Positions 23,389 to 29,051 of a stretch of DNA of 29,051 nucleotides are shown here, piece by piece. The notes beneath the pieces were generated by a model. The model had not been told where the DNA came from. It saw only the letters and a list, made by a program, of their open reading frames with translations, and searched no databases. The stretch is taken from assembly GCA_002452095.1 (NCBI GenBank), contig DKEG01000017.1:1-29051 (forward strand). The letters are read 5' to 3'. Numbering within the stretch: the stretch's first letter is position 1; the number at the start of each line of letters is the position of its first letter. A program made the translations under genes and the position numbers. This DNA comes from Bacteroidales bacterium UBA6828. Lineage in GTDB: Bacteria; Bacteroidota; Bacteroidia; Bacteroidales; Paludibacteraceae.

Positions 23389-24498
23389 ATGGGCTTTATT
23401 TGTGGGCAGCAAAACGCAGATAGTACGGCACTTGTTTTCTACCAACGTGCCGCCGAATATTTCCGCAAAAGCGGTAACGAATGGCGGTATGCGTATGGTT
23501 TGCTGACTGTTAGTGAATACCTTTGTGATTTGGAAAAGTTTCTGGTTGCCGATAGTATTTTGCAAGTGGCACAACATTTTCAATTGGATAGTATTTACTA
23601 TGAACGGCTGATAGAAACACGCGGGCTTTATTTCTATAAGCAGCAACAATATGATTCTGCGCTGTACTGTTTTTTGTCGGTAAAGGATTATGAGATAGAA
23701 AATGAATCCAAGTGTTTTCTATATCAAAAAATAATGCAAACCTACCGGCATTTGGATCAAGAGGCACTCTCCATTCCGTATGCAGAATATATTGTGGCTC
23801 ACTCCAATACTGCCGCCTATCGTTCAAACGCCTACTATGTATTAGAGGAGTACGCCAAAGCCCAAAAGGATGTTGATCTGTTGGCTTATTATGCCCATAA
23901 ACGGGAAGATGACAGCCGCGACCGTGAAGCCTTGAATTGCAGTTATGCATCTGCAGTACCTAAACTATGTTCGTATATTATCTCACCTAAAATCTCATAT
24001 CATTGGCAAGTCGTAGTATTCATTATGGTAATGGTATGCTTTTCTTTGCTAATGTTATCCGTTCATTTGTATAATAATAAACAAAAACAACAGCATAACA
24101 GCAATATACTATTGCAACAAAAGGACATTGAGATACAACAAATCAACAAAGAATTAAAAAACAAACACAGCCAACACTTACAACAGCAAATCTTACTGTT
24201 CCGAACATTGTATCCTATGCCGTTACAGAAATGGAATGATTACTCTATATTTATGGAAAATGTCAATGCTATACTGCCTACACTCCCTCTAAAACTAAAA
24301 GAATACAATTTGACAGAACGCGAGATACAACTCTGCCTATATATTATATTGTATGACAACCTATCATTACCTGCCTTATCCATACCAATGTGCTACTCAG
24401 CAGGGAGTATGCAAAAAACGAAGCAACGTATAGCAGGGAAGTTGGGTACTACTTCGGCTAATTTATATGATATTTTGTTTGAAATGGCACTTTCTTAA
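23389..24498 (+). CDS. TPR - transmembrane - LuxR-like HTH regulator, C-terminal part (frameshifted)
   Basis: The larger part of the split regulator. If the ATG at 23389 is used it begins 8 nt after the first part's stop, so re-initiation is possible. Several TPR-like helical pairs (DSTALVFYQRAAEYFRKSG, YDSALYCFLSVKDYE) lead to one membrane helix (VVVFIMVMVCFSLLMLSVHLY). A coiled coil rich in Gln and Lys follows. The C-terminal domain LTEREIQLCLYIILYDNLSL with QKTKQRIAGKLGTTSANLYD is a LuxR-like helix-turn-helix. Bacteroidota carry many such membrane-bound TPR/HTH proteins, presumed to sense envelope signals, usually as one continuous lipoprotein. A sequencing error is the simplest alternative explanation for the break. 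Confidence 0.78.
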   Translation: MGFICGQQNADSTALVFYQRAAEYFRKSGNEWRYAYGLLTVSEYLCDLEKFLVADSILQVAQHFQLDSIYYERLIETRGLYFYKQQQYDSALYCFLSVKDYEIENESKCFLYQKIMQTYRHLDQEALSIPYAEYIVAHSNTAAYRSNAYYVLEEYAKAQKDVDLLAYYAHKREDDSRDREALNCSYASAVPKLCSYIISPKISYHWQVVVFIMVMVCFSLLMLSVHLYNNKQKQQHNSNILLQQKDIEIQQINKELKNKHSQHLQQQILLFRTLYPMPLQKWNDYSIFMENVNAILPTLPLKLKEYNLTEREIQLCLYIILYDNLSLPALSIPMCYSAGSMQKTKQRIAGKLGTTSANLYDILFEMALS

Positions 24499-24522
24499 TA
24501 GCATAAAAGTCTACAAAAATCC

Positions 24523-24589
24523 ATTTGTCCCTACCATTAAAATGTACATTACTGATTATCAACAATGTGCATTTTTATTTGTCCCTACC
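24523..24589. promoter_or_regulatory. Palindrome and direct-repeat cluster upstream of the small secreted protein gene
   Basis: Two 13-bp direct repeats ATTTGTCCCTACC (24523-24535 and 24577-24589) bracket two palindromic 10-mers, AATGTACATT (24541-24550, perfect) and AATGTGCATT (24564-24573, one mismatched pair). The cluster ends 5 bp before the -33 box of the next promoter, a typical activator position. Confidence 0.7.
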
Positions 24590-24594
24590 TGTTT

Positions 24595-24626
24595 TTTGCT
24601 GTATTGCAGAAAAAGCCTTACCTTTG
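24595..24626 (+). promoter_or_regulatory. Promoter of the small secreted protein gene
   Basis: TTTG (24595-24598), exactly 20 nt, TACCTTTG (24619-24626). The start would fall near 24633, about 24 nt before the ATG at 24657. Confidence 0.9.
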
Positions 24627-24656
24627 TAGCGAAATTTTAATAAATCTAATAACCAA

Positions 24657-25007
24657 ATGAAAAACATTTTCTTTTTGGTTGTATGTTGCCTATTAGGTAT
24701 CTGCAACCTTTCCGCCCAAGCCGTAGTTGGCGAAAACATTATTCTCACTCGTGTATTTACCTTCTCGCCTGTTCTACCTATGGATAATAGCGAACATACA
24801 CAAGGAGATGGACGTCCTGATTCAAATCAAATCCGTGCCATCATTAACGGCAAAGACCTTTCTGTCAAAGCAGACACAGGTATGCCCGCACGTGCGGAGG
24901 TGCGCAAAGAAAATGGTGCTTTGATAACCGATTTTCAAATAGTTACTATTCAAAAAGGCTTTGAAATAAAAAAAAGAGGGGAATTATTAATAGACAATAA
25001 TAAATAA
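24657..25007 (+). CDS. Small secreted protein, possibly DUF3244-like
   Basis: A 116-residue exported protein with a clear signal peptide (KNIFFLVVCCLLGICNLSAQA, cleavage after residue 22 or so). The mature part has a strand-rich region INGKDLSVKADTGMPARAEV that resembles the start of Bacteroidales DUF3244-type small beta-sandwich proteins. It ends early at KKRGELLIDNNK, slightly before the last strands would be expected. The assignment is therefore tentative. It has a strong promoter directly downstream of the palindrome cluster and is followed by an overlapping hairpin and promoter for the next gene. It is probably surface- or periplasm-located; no function can be assigned. Confidence 0.72.
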   Translation: MKNIFFLVVCCLLGICNLSAQAVVGENIILTRVFTFSPVLPMDNSEHTQGDGRPDSNQIRAIINGKDLSVKADTGMPARAEVRKENGALITDFQIVTIQKGFEIKKRGELLIDNNK

Positions 25008-25039
25008 TTTGTATATGTCTCACAAAAGATGTACCTTTG
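25008..25039 (+). promoter_or_regulatory. Promoter of the 620-residue secreted protein gene
   Basis: TTTG (25008-25011), exactly 20 nt, TACCTTTG (25032-25039). The start near 25046 lies downstream of an in-frame ATG at 25029, which supports the ATG at 25089 as the real start. Confidence 0.9.
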
Positions 25040-25058
25040 CGAGATATATACATCTTTT
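25024..25058 (+). terminator. Inverted repeat overlapping the promoter, possible terminator
   Basis: AAAAGATGTA (25024-25033) and TACATCTTTT (25049-25058) are perfect 10-bp complements around a 15-nt loop that contains most of the -7 element, followed by ATTTTTAT. It could end the upstream transcript and also form a hairpin or operator at the new start site. Confidence 0.6.
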
Positions 25059-25088
25059 ATTTTTATAAAATATTTAATCTATATCATT

Positions 25089-26951
25089 ATGAAAAAGTAT
25101 TTATATATCCTTTGCGGGTTGATGTTTCTGCAAAGTGCACTTGCATTTGATGCTATGGTATTTCCGACATTGGCGGGTTTGAGCAGAACGGTTAAATATG
25201 AATTTTTTAGTGACGGCTGTGCACCTATGTCTCAAACTACCCAAACTATACAACCCAATAAGGAAGTTACTATCAACGGCAAACAATACCTTGAGTTTTC
25301 CCAATCTATGTATCTTCGTGAAGCGGATAACAAAGTATATTTGTACAGCGGTCAAGGTACAGAAGATCTTATACTCTATGATTATACGCTCGGCGTAGGA
25401 GATGTACTCAAAGGTATTAAAATGCAAGAAACGGCAGAAGGACGGATATTTATTTACGATAATGAGACTGCTTTTACCGTTACCCGAATAGAAAACATTA
25501 CGCTATTAGACGGCAAAGAATACAAAAAATGGACATTCAATAATGGTATGGAATATGTAGAAACCATCGGTATGTATGGAGAAAATGTTTGGGCAGGTGA
25601 TTTCTTTTTACTGATTCAACAGCCTATTCCTGTTTGCTTAATAGGCAACCATCTTGTATGTGTCAGCCGCGATGGGCAACTGCTCTACGAAATGCCGCAA
25701 GAGAAACAGGAACAACTGCACACCTATTGTCTGTCATCACCGAAAGTCATACAGGCGAACCAATGGAATGTACTCGAAATTCAAGCATATATTGATCGTC
25801 TCGTTATCTATGAGTTTACGCTGTCTTCCGATACCATTATCAACAACGTAACCTACACCAAGGTAATGCAACGTGCCACACTTACTTCCAATGCTCCTAC
25901 GTATGCAGCCGCTATCCGTCAGGAGAATGATAAAGTGTTTGTGTGCCACGATAGTAAAGAATACCTTTTGTATGATTTCGGTGTAAAAATAGGAGACGAG
26001 ATAATGGTTTGGGGCGGATTGGATCATCCGACCACGCTATGCAAGAACATTGTAAAAGATGTGCAAACAACGGCGGACGGGAAACGTGTTTTAAGTGTGG
26101 AAATCCAACATAATACAGAGACAGAACCAAAGGATGAAGCACAATGGATAGAGGGCGTCGGTTCTACCCATGGGTTGCTATATACAGGCGTTACCTATAT
26201 AGGTGGGCCGTTCCATTACCTGCAATGCGCATACACCAATGACGCACAAGTGTATAAACAAACAGGTGATACGTTTGCCGAATACGGCTGCGAATACAAT
26301 AGCGATCACGCCTATTTCCCCGAAGGCAAAGTGTGGTCATATCGTATCACTCCACTTTGCACAGAAGGAGAGGTAGAGGCATATATACAACAAACGAAAG
26401 TATCAGGAGCGAAGACCATCAATGGGAAACAATATGTCCTGATAAACGACAATACACCTATTCGCGAAGACGGCAAGAAAGTATTTGCTTATGATGATAA
26501 TGATAAGGAAGTGCTAATCTATGATTTTGGTCTTGAGGTGGGCGATAAAATCACATCTTACGATATGGGCGGGTTCCCTGAAGAATCGACGGTAACGGCT
26601 GTGGACTATATCACACTATTGGACGGACGCAAGGCAAAACGTATTCAGTACGACTATCGTGCAACCGATATCGAATATGTTGGTTCAACCTCCAATGTAG
26701 GCATCTTGGCACCACTTTACGGGTATGTATTAGAGCCGTGTGGTCCAATAGATTTTCTCTGCTGCTCTTACAATGGGCAACCGCTCTACGAGACATCCGC
26801 AGGCAGTTGTGATAACCTCCATTCCCTATTGGAGAATACCTCCACTGCCCCGCAAGCCGTTAAGTACCTCCGCAACGGGCAGTTGTTCCTTCAACTCGGC
26901 GAGCAGTCGTATGATGCCCTTGGGCGACCTGTATCGCTCTTGAACGAATGA
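25089..26951 (+). CDS. Secreted protein with three tandem homologous domains
   Basis: A 620-residue protein with signal peptide KKYLYILCGLMFLQSALA and three divergent copies of one domain at about 33-213, 226-403 and 413-577. Each copy has a strand like INGKQY, a DNKVYLY-type strand, then ILYDYTLGVGD / LLYDFGVKIGD / LIYDFGLEVGD. Copies 1 and 3 also share ITLLDG, and all end in a Cys-containing segment with a YNGQPLYE-like motif. The tail (589-617, KYLRNGQLFLQLGEQ then YDALGRPV) resembles the C-terminal sorting or anchoring segments of Bacteroidales secreted proteins. I recognise no enzymatic motif. The ATG at 25089 directly precedes the signal peptide. Surface adhesion or binding is a guess from architecture alone. 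Confidence 0.83.
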   Translation: MKKYLYILCGLMFLQSALAFDAMVFPTLAGLSRTVKYEFFSDGCAPMSQTTQTIQPNKEVTINGKQYLEFSQSMYLREADNKVYLYSGQGTEDLILYDYTLGVGDVLKGIKMQETAEGRIFIYDNETAFTVTRIENITLLDGKEYKKWTFNNGMEYVETIGMYGENVWAGDFFLLIQQPIPVCLIGNHLVCVSRDGQLLYEMPQEKQEQLHTYCLSSPKVIQANQWNVLEIQAYIDRLVIYEFTLSSDTIINNVTYTKVMQRATLTSNAPTYAAAIRQENDKVFVCHDSKEYLLYDFGVKIGDEIMVWGGLDHPTTLCKNIVKDVQTTADGKRVLSVEIQHNTETEPKDEAQWIEGVGSTHGLLYTGVTYIGGPFHYLQCAYTNDAQVYKQTGDTFAEYGCEYNSDHAYFPEGKVWSYRITPLCTEGEVEAYIQQTKVSGAKTINGKQYVLINDNTPIREDGKKVFAYDDNDKEVLIYDFGLEVGDKITSYDMGGFPEESTVTAVDYITLLDGRKAKRIQYDYRATDIEYVGSTSNVGILAPLYGYVLEPCGPIDFLCCSYNGQPLYETSAGSCDNLHSLLENTSTAPQAVKYLRNGQLFLQLGEQSYDALGRPVSLLNE

Positions 26952-26961
26952 TACTTGATGC

Positions 26962-27043
26962 AAGAAAATTAATGGTTCAATTATATGGTTAATTATATGT
27001 TCCCCCAAATAATTAACGCCTGATTAACGATAATTAACGGAGA
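26962..27043 (+). repeat. 82-bp direct repeat, copy A
   Basis: Matches 27155-27236 with 6 substitutions and no gap. It begins AAGAAAATTAATGGTT and contains ATATGTTCCCC. It ends with a 32-bp ATTAACGG module at 27011-27042. Confidence 0.93.
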
Positions 27044-27154
27044 ATTTTAATGGGTATTTAATGGGTTTAATGGAGACAACTTGAGTGACAATTTATGGCT
27101 TCCCAAGCCCCCCGATAATGTATATTTGAATAATTTTTGGCTATATTTGTAGCA

Positions 27155-27236
27155 AAGAAAATTAATGGTTTAATTATATGGTTAATTATATGTTCCCCAA
27201 AATAATTAACGCTTGATTAACGGCAATTAATGGAGA
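27155..27236 (+). repeat. 82-bp direct repeat, copy B
   Basis: Second copy, 193 bp after copy A. Its final module (27204-27235) ends TTAATGGAG, placing GGAG 9 nt before the gtrA2 ATG at 27245; copy A has CGG where copy B has TGG. Confidence 0.93.
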
Positions 27237-27244
27237 CCCGCACA

Positions 27245-27709
27245 ATGACTTTCACCGAATTAGCGGACATCTTGTTCCGCAAGGACACCGACAACATCCT
27301 GCTCCAACTCTTCCGCTACTGTTTTGTGGCGGTAGGGGCGTTTGTTGTCGATTACGGCACCTATTTCCTTACCTCCTACGTTATAGGTATTCCCTACCTT
27401 GTGGCGGCGTTCCTTGGCTTTGTTACGGGTACGCTGACCAACTATGCCATCGCCAAGTTTCTTGTCTTCCGCGGCGAACCAAAATCCCGTGTAGGCGAGA
27501 TAGCGGGTGTCTTCGTCATTGGGGCTATTGGCTTGGTTTTCCTCGAGGCGGGAATCTGGTTCTTTACGGAGAAAGTGGGTGTCCATTACCTTGTTTCCAA
27601 ACTGATTATGACCGTTATCGTCTTTGCGTGGAATTTCCTCGCCCGCAAGTTCTTTATGTACTCCAAGCGCTTCAACGTCCTCAAAGACAAGGCAAACCAA
27701 AACGAATAA
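27245..27709 (+). CDS. GtrA family membrane protein (2)
   Basis: A second GtrA-type polyprenyl-phosphate-sugar flippase candidate, 154 residues with four membrane helices: LFRYCFVAVGAFVVDYGTYF, IPYLVAAFLGFVTGTLTNYAIAKF (signature NYxxxKFxVF), VGEIAGVFVIGAIGLVFLEAG and LIMTVIVFAWNFLARKFFMY. An earlier in-frame ATG at 27230 lies inside the 82-bp repeat. I prefer 27245 because the other repeat copy has ACG there and GGAG precedes 27245 at a usable distance. It is only distantly similar to GtrA (1) at 18328 and stands alone, followed by a terminator. Confidence 0.9.
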   Translation: MTFTELADILFRKDTDNILLQLFRYCFVAVGAFVVDYGTYFLTSYVIGIPYLVAAFLGFVTGTLTNYAIAKFLVFRGEPKSRVGEIAGVFVIGAIGLVFLEAGIWFFTEKVGVHYLVSKLIMTVIVFAWNFLARKFFMYSKRFNVLKDKANQNE

Positions 27710-27740
27710 AGCACATAGGACAAAACATACAAAACCTTTT

Positions 27741-27775
27741 GAGATTGTCTAACAAGTGTAGGCAGTCTCTTTTTC
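27741..27775 (+). terminator. Terminator of gtrA2
   Basis: GAGATTGT (27741-27748) pairs with GCAGTCTC (27762-27769), with two G-U pairs, and runs into TTTTTC. Confidence 0.75.
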
Positions 27776-27850
27776 TATGTTCCTTAAACTTATTAGGCAC
27801 CCTCTCTTTTTTGTATATTTTCATTTTTTTTGTGTATTTGGAAGCAAAAA

Positions 27851-27873
27851 ATGCGGGGCGTGTTGCCCCGCAT
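27851..27873. repeat. GC-rich perfect 9-bp hairpin
   Basis: ATGCGGGGC, loop GTGTT, GCCCCGCAT. A T-run follows only on the minus strand (TTTTTGC), so it would terminate minus-strand transcripts, yet no minus-strand gene points at it. Confidence 0.75.
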
Positions 27874-27991
27874 AATATGTTTTGTCAGTTTTGTTTCAAA
27901 AAGAAATAATATCCCGATAATGCTTTTTAATGGTTAATGGGCATTTATGGAGAAAATAACTGCGGTCGGGGCGTCCACACCTCGGAGATGG

Positions 27992-28023
27992 CATTAACCA
28001 CAAATTAACGACAATTAACGGAG
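27992..28023 (+). repeat. 32-bp ATTAACGG module, copy 4
   Basis: CATTAACCACA, AATTAACGAC, AATTAACGGAG: the same 11+10+11 layout and GGAG end as the copies at 22970, 27011 and 27204, with a diverged first unit. Confidence 0.8.
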
Positions 28024-28167
28024 ACAAAACAACCAAACGGAGAATAAATATGGAAATGGATTTCAGGCAACAGGATAGAGGGTTATACGGCGCGGCATAG
28101 TATCTCGGACACAGCGGCGAACTGCCAAATATTTTATTCTCTTCTCCCCTCCTTTGAAAGAGGGGCT

Positions 28168-28208
28168 GGGGGAGATCCTCATAATAAAAAAGAGGATTGT
28201 CATCACGA
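28168..28208. repeat. 41-bp direct repeat, copy 1
   Basis: Identical over 41 bp to 28237-28277. It begins GGGGGAGATCCTC and ends TTGTCATCACGA, and contains an ATCCTC/GAGGAT stem around an A-rich loop. A CCCCTC...GAGGGG hairpin adjoins it at 28146-28165. Confidence 0.95.
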
Positions 28209-28236
28209 GGCAAAGCCTTCTCCCGATTATAGTACA

Positions 28237-28277
28237 GGGGGAGATCCTCATAATAAAAAAGAGGATTGTCATCACGA
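28237..28277. repeat. 41-bp direct repeat, copy 2
   Basis: Exact second copy 69 bp downstream of the first, with the same internal ATCCTC/GAGGAT hairpin. Confidence 0.95.
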
Positions 28278-28459
28278 CAACCCAATCTTTTTACTTAACC
28301 TTAAATCTAATACCATGAAAAACACGCTGCAAAAGTACTGCATATTTTTGATATGACCAAATAATTTGCAAGAAAAATATGTTTTATAGCACATTTTTGT
28401 GTTTTTTTGGCAACTTGACTTGCCATTTTTTTCGTTTTTAGCCGAAAAAACGACCCCCG

Positions 28460-28491
28460 TTTGTCGGTTTCGAGTTTTTGTAGTACTTTTG
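28460..28491 (+). promoter_or_regulatory. Promoter of pckA
   Basis: TTTG (28460-28463), exactly 20 nt, TACTTTTG (28484-28491). The start near 28498 leaves a leader of about 100 nt with a small CAATCC/GGATTG hairpin (28520-28536). Confidence 0.88.
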
Positions 28492-28599
28492 TAGCGTCTA
28501 AAAATAGGCGTTGGCAGAGCAATCCTTGGCGGATTGGCACGGAGTTTGCAACAAAACAGACGAACAGAATGTAAATCAATATATTAAAACTATATTATT

Positions 28600-29051
28600 A
28601 TGAAAAATCTCGATCTTACACAGTACGGTATCACGGGTACTACCGAAATCGTACACAACCCTTCCTACGAGCAGTTGTTTGAGGAGGAAACCAAACCCGG
28701 TCTGGTGGGTTATGAGAAAGGACAGGTTACTGAACTTGGTGCCGTAAACGTAATGACAGGAGTGTTCACCGGTCGCTCGCCTAAGGACAAATACATCGTT
28801 GATGATCCACAGAGCCACAACAACGTTTGGTGGACAAGCGATGCTTACAAGAACGACAACCACCCGATGTCGGAAAAAGTATGGGGCGAGGTGAAGGCTT
28901 TGGCACAGAAAGAGTTGAGCAACAAACGTCTGTTCGTGGTAGATGCATTCTGCGGTGCCAACAAAGAGACCCGTCTGGCTGTCCGCTTCATTATGGAGGT
29001 AGCATGGCAGGCACACTTCGTTACCAATATGTTCATTCGTCCGACTGCTGA
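28600..29051 (+). CDS. pckA: Phosphoenolpyruvate carboxykinase (ATP), N-terminal part
   Basis: The first 150 codons of ATP-dependent PEP carboxykinase; the gene runs off the window edge. The enzyme interconverts oxaloacetate and PEP and in many anaerobic Bacteroidota fixes CO2 toward succinate. Recognisable N-terminal sequence includes NLDLTQYGITGTTEIVHNPS, the GVFTGRSPKDKYIVDD substrate-binding block (54-69) and LFVVDAFCGANKETRLAVRF. The P-loop and metal-binding residues lie beyond the edge. It has its own promoter and a roughly 100-nt leader, so it is the first gene of its transcript. Confidence 0.96.
   Translation, partial: MKNLDLTQYGITGTTEIVHNPSYEQLFEEETKPGLVGYEKGQVTELGAVNVMTGVFTGRSPKDKYIVDDPQSHNNVWWTSDAYKNDNHPMSEKVWGEVKALAQKELSNKRLFVVDAFCGANKETRLAVRFIMEVAWQAHFVTNMFIRPTA

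Larger units (their letters stand above)
26952..27244. other. Repeat-filled intergenic region before gtrA2
   Basis: This 293-bp gap consists mostly of two 82-bp direct repeats and a degenerate TTTAATGGG array (27046-27076). A -7-like TATATTTG lies at 27142-27149, but its only upstream TTTG is 13 bp away, so no promoter is called. Confidence 0.75.
27710..28599. other. 890-bp non-coding region before pckA
   Basis: In order this holds the gtrA2 terminator, a GC-rich perfect hairpin (27851-27873), ATTAACGG-type modules, a 17-codon ORF with an SD-like GGAG (28050-28100), a CCCCTC/GAGGGG hairpin (28146-28165), two 41-bp direct repeats, and the pckA promoter and leader. Minus-strand ORFs here have no recognisable protein features. 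Confidence 0.8.

Noticed and set aside
27125..27149. Possible promoter TTTG...TATATTTG for gtrA2
   Set aside because: Spacing is 13 nt, far from the 20 nt seen in every other promoter here.
27896..28285. Minus-strand ORF across the 41-bp repeats
   Set aside because: Its translation repeats itself because it reads through the direct repeats; no start signal, promoter or family resemblance.
28307..28579. Minus-strand 90-codon ORF upstream of pckA
   Set aside because: It covers the pckA promoter and AT-rich leader; composition and lack of motifs indicate non-coding DNA.

Overview
The window looks like a chromosomal segment of a Bacteroidales-type bacterium (phylum Bacteroidota). Eight putative promoters match the Bacteroidota primary sigma-factor pattern: TTTG (CTTG in one case), a spacer of exactly 20 nt, then TAnnTTTG. 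Gene families point the same way: a GldB-like lipoprotein, a TPR/transmembrane/LuxR-type regulator, a secreted protein with a Por-secretion-like tail, a 627-residue MnmG, and an ATP-type PEP carboxykinase. No tRNA, rRNA, CRISPR array, transposase or phage gene was seen.

Layout. (1) 156-2823, minus strand: a tightly overlapping operon of marC, a shortened queG-like gene, rpiB and a radical SAM/SPASM gene. It is driven by a promoter lying back to back with that of efp. (2) 2996-9248, plus strand: efp with terminator, a YraN-family gene, mnmG, a perfect 16-bp ParB/parS centromere site, apt, uvrC (TTG start) and tsaE. (3) 9274-15229, plus strand: an outer-membrane protein, an S41 protease lipoprotein and a LolD-type ATPase with overlapping ends, then a GldB-like lipoprotein, a solitary SufS-type cysteine desulfurase and a secreted EEP-fold hydrolase, closed by a strong hairpin terminator. 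(4) 15268-18250, minus strand: nadA, corA and rsmA, with an AT-rich repeat-containing gap between nadA and corA. (5) 18328-22969, plus strand: GtrA flippase, DUF3298-type protein, UDP-galactopyranose-mutase-like flavoprotein and a GT-C membrane glycosyltransferase, plausibly a polyprenyl-linked glycan modification set. A second GtrA lies at 27245. (6) 23055-26951, plus strand: a frameshifted TPR/LuxR-type membrane regulator, a small secreted protein and a 620-residue secreted protein made of three similar domains. (7) 27710-28599: almost 900 bp of repeat-rich non-coding DNA leading to pckA, which runs off the right edge.

Most of the coding content is housekeeping. The most notable signals are non-coding. 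They are the parS site; a 32-bp module built of 11+10+11-bp units that recurs four times and ends in GGAG; an 82-bp direct repeat next to gtrA2; two promoters facing each other inside a perfect inverted repeat at rsmA/gtrA; and a palindrome/direct-repeat cluster between the regulator gene and its secreted-protein neighbours.

All calls come from reading the sequence and recalled family knowledge; no database search was run.
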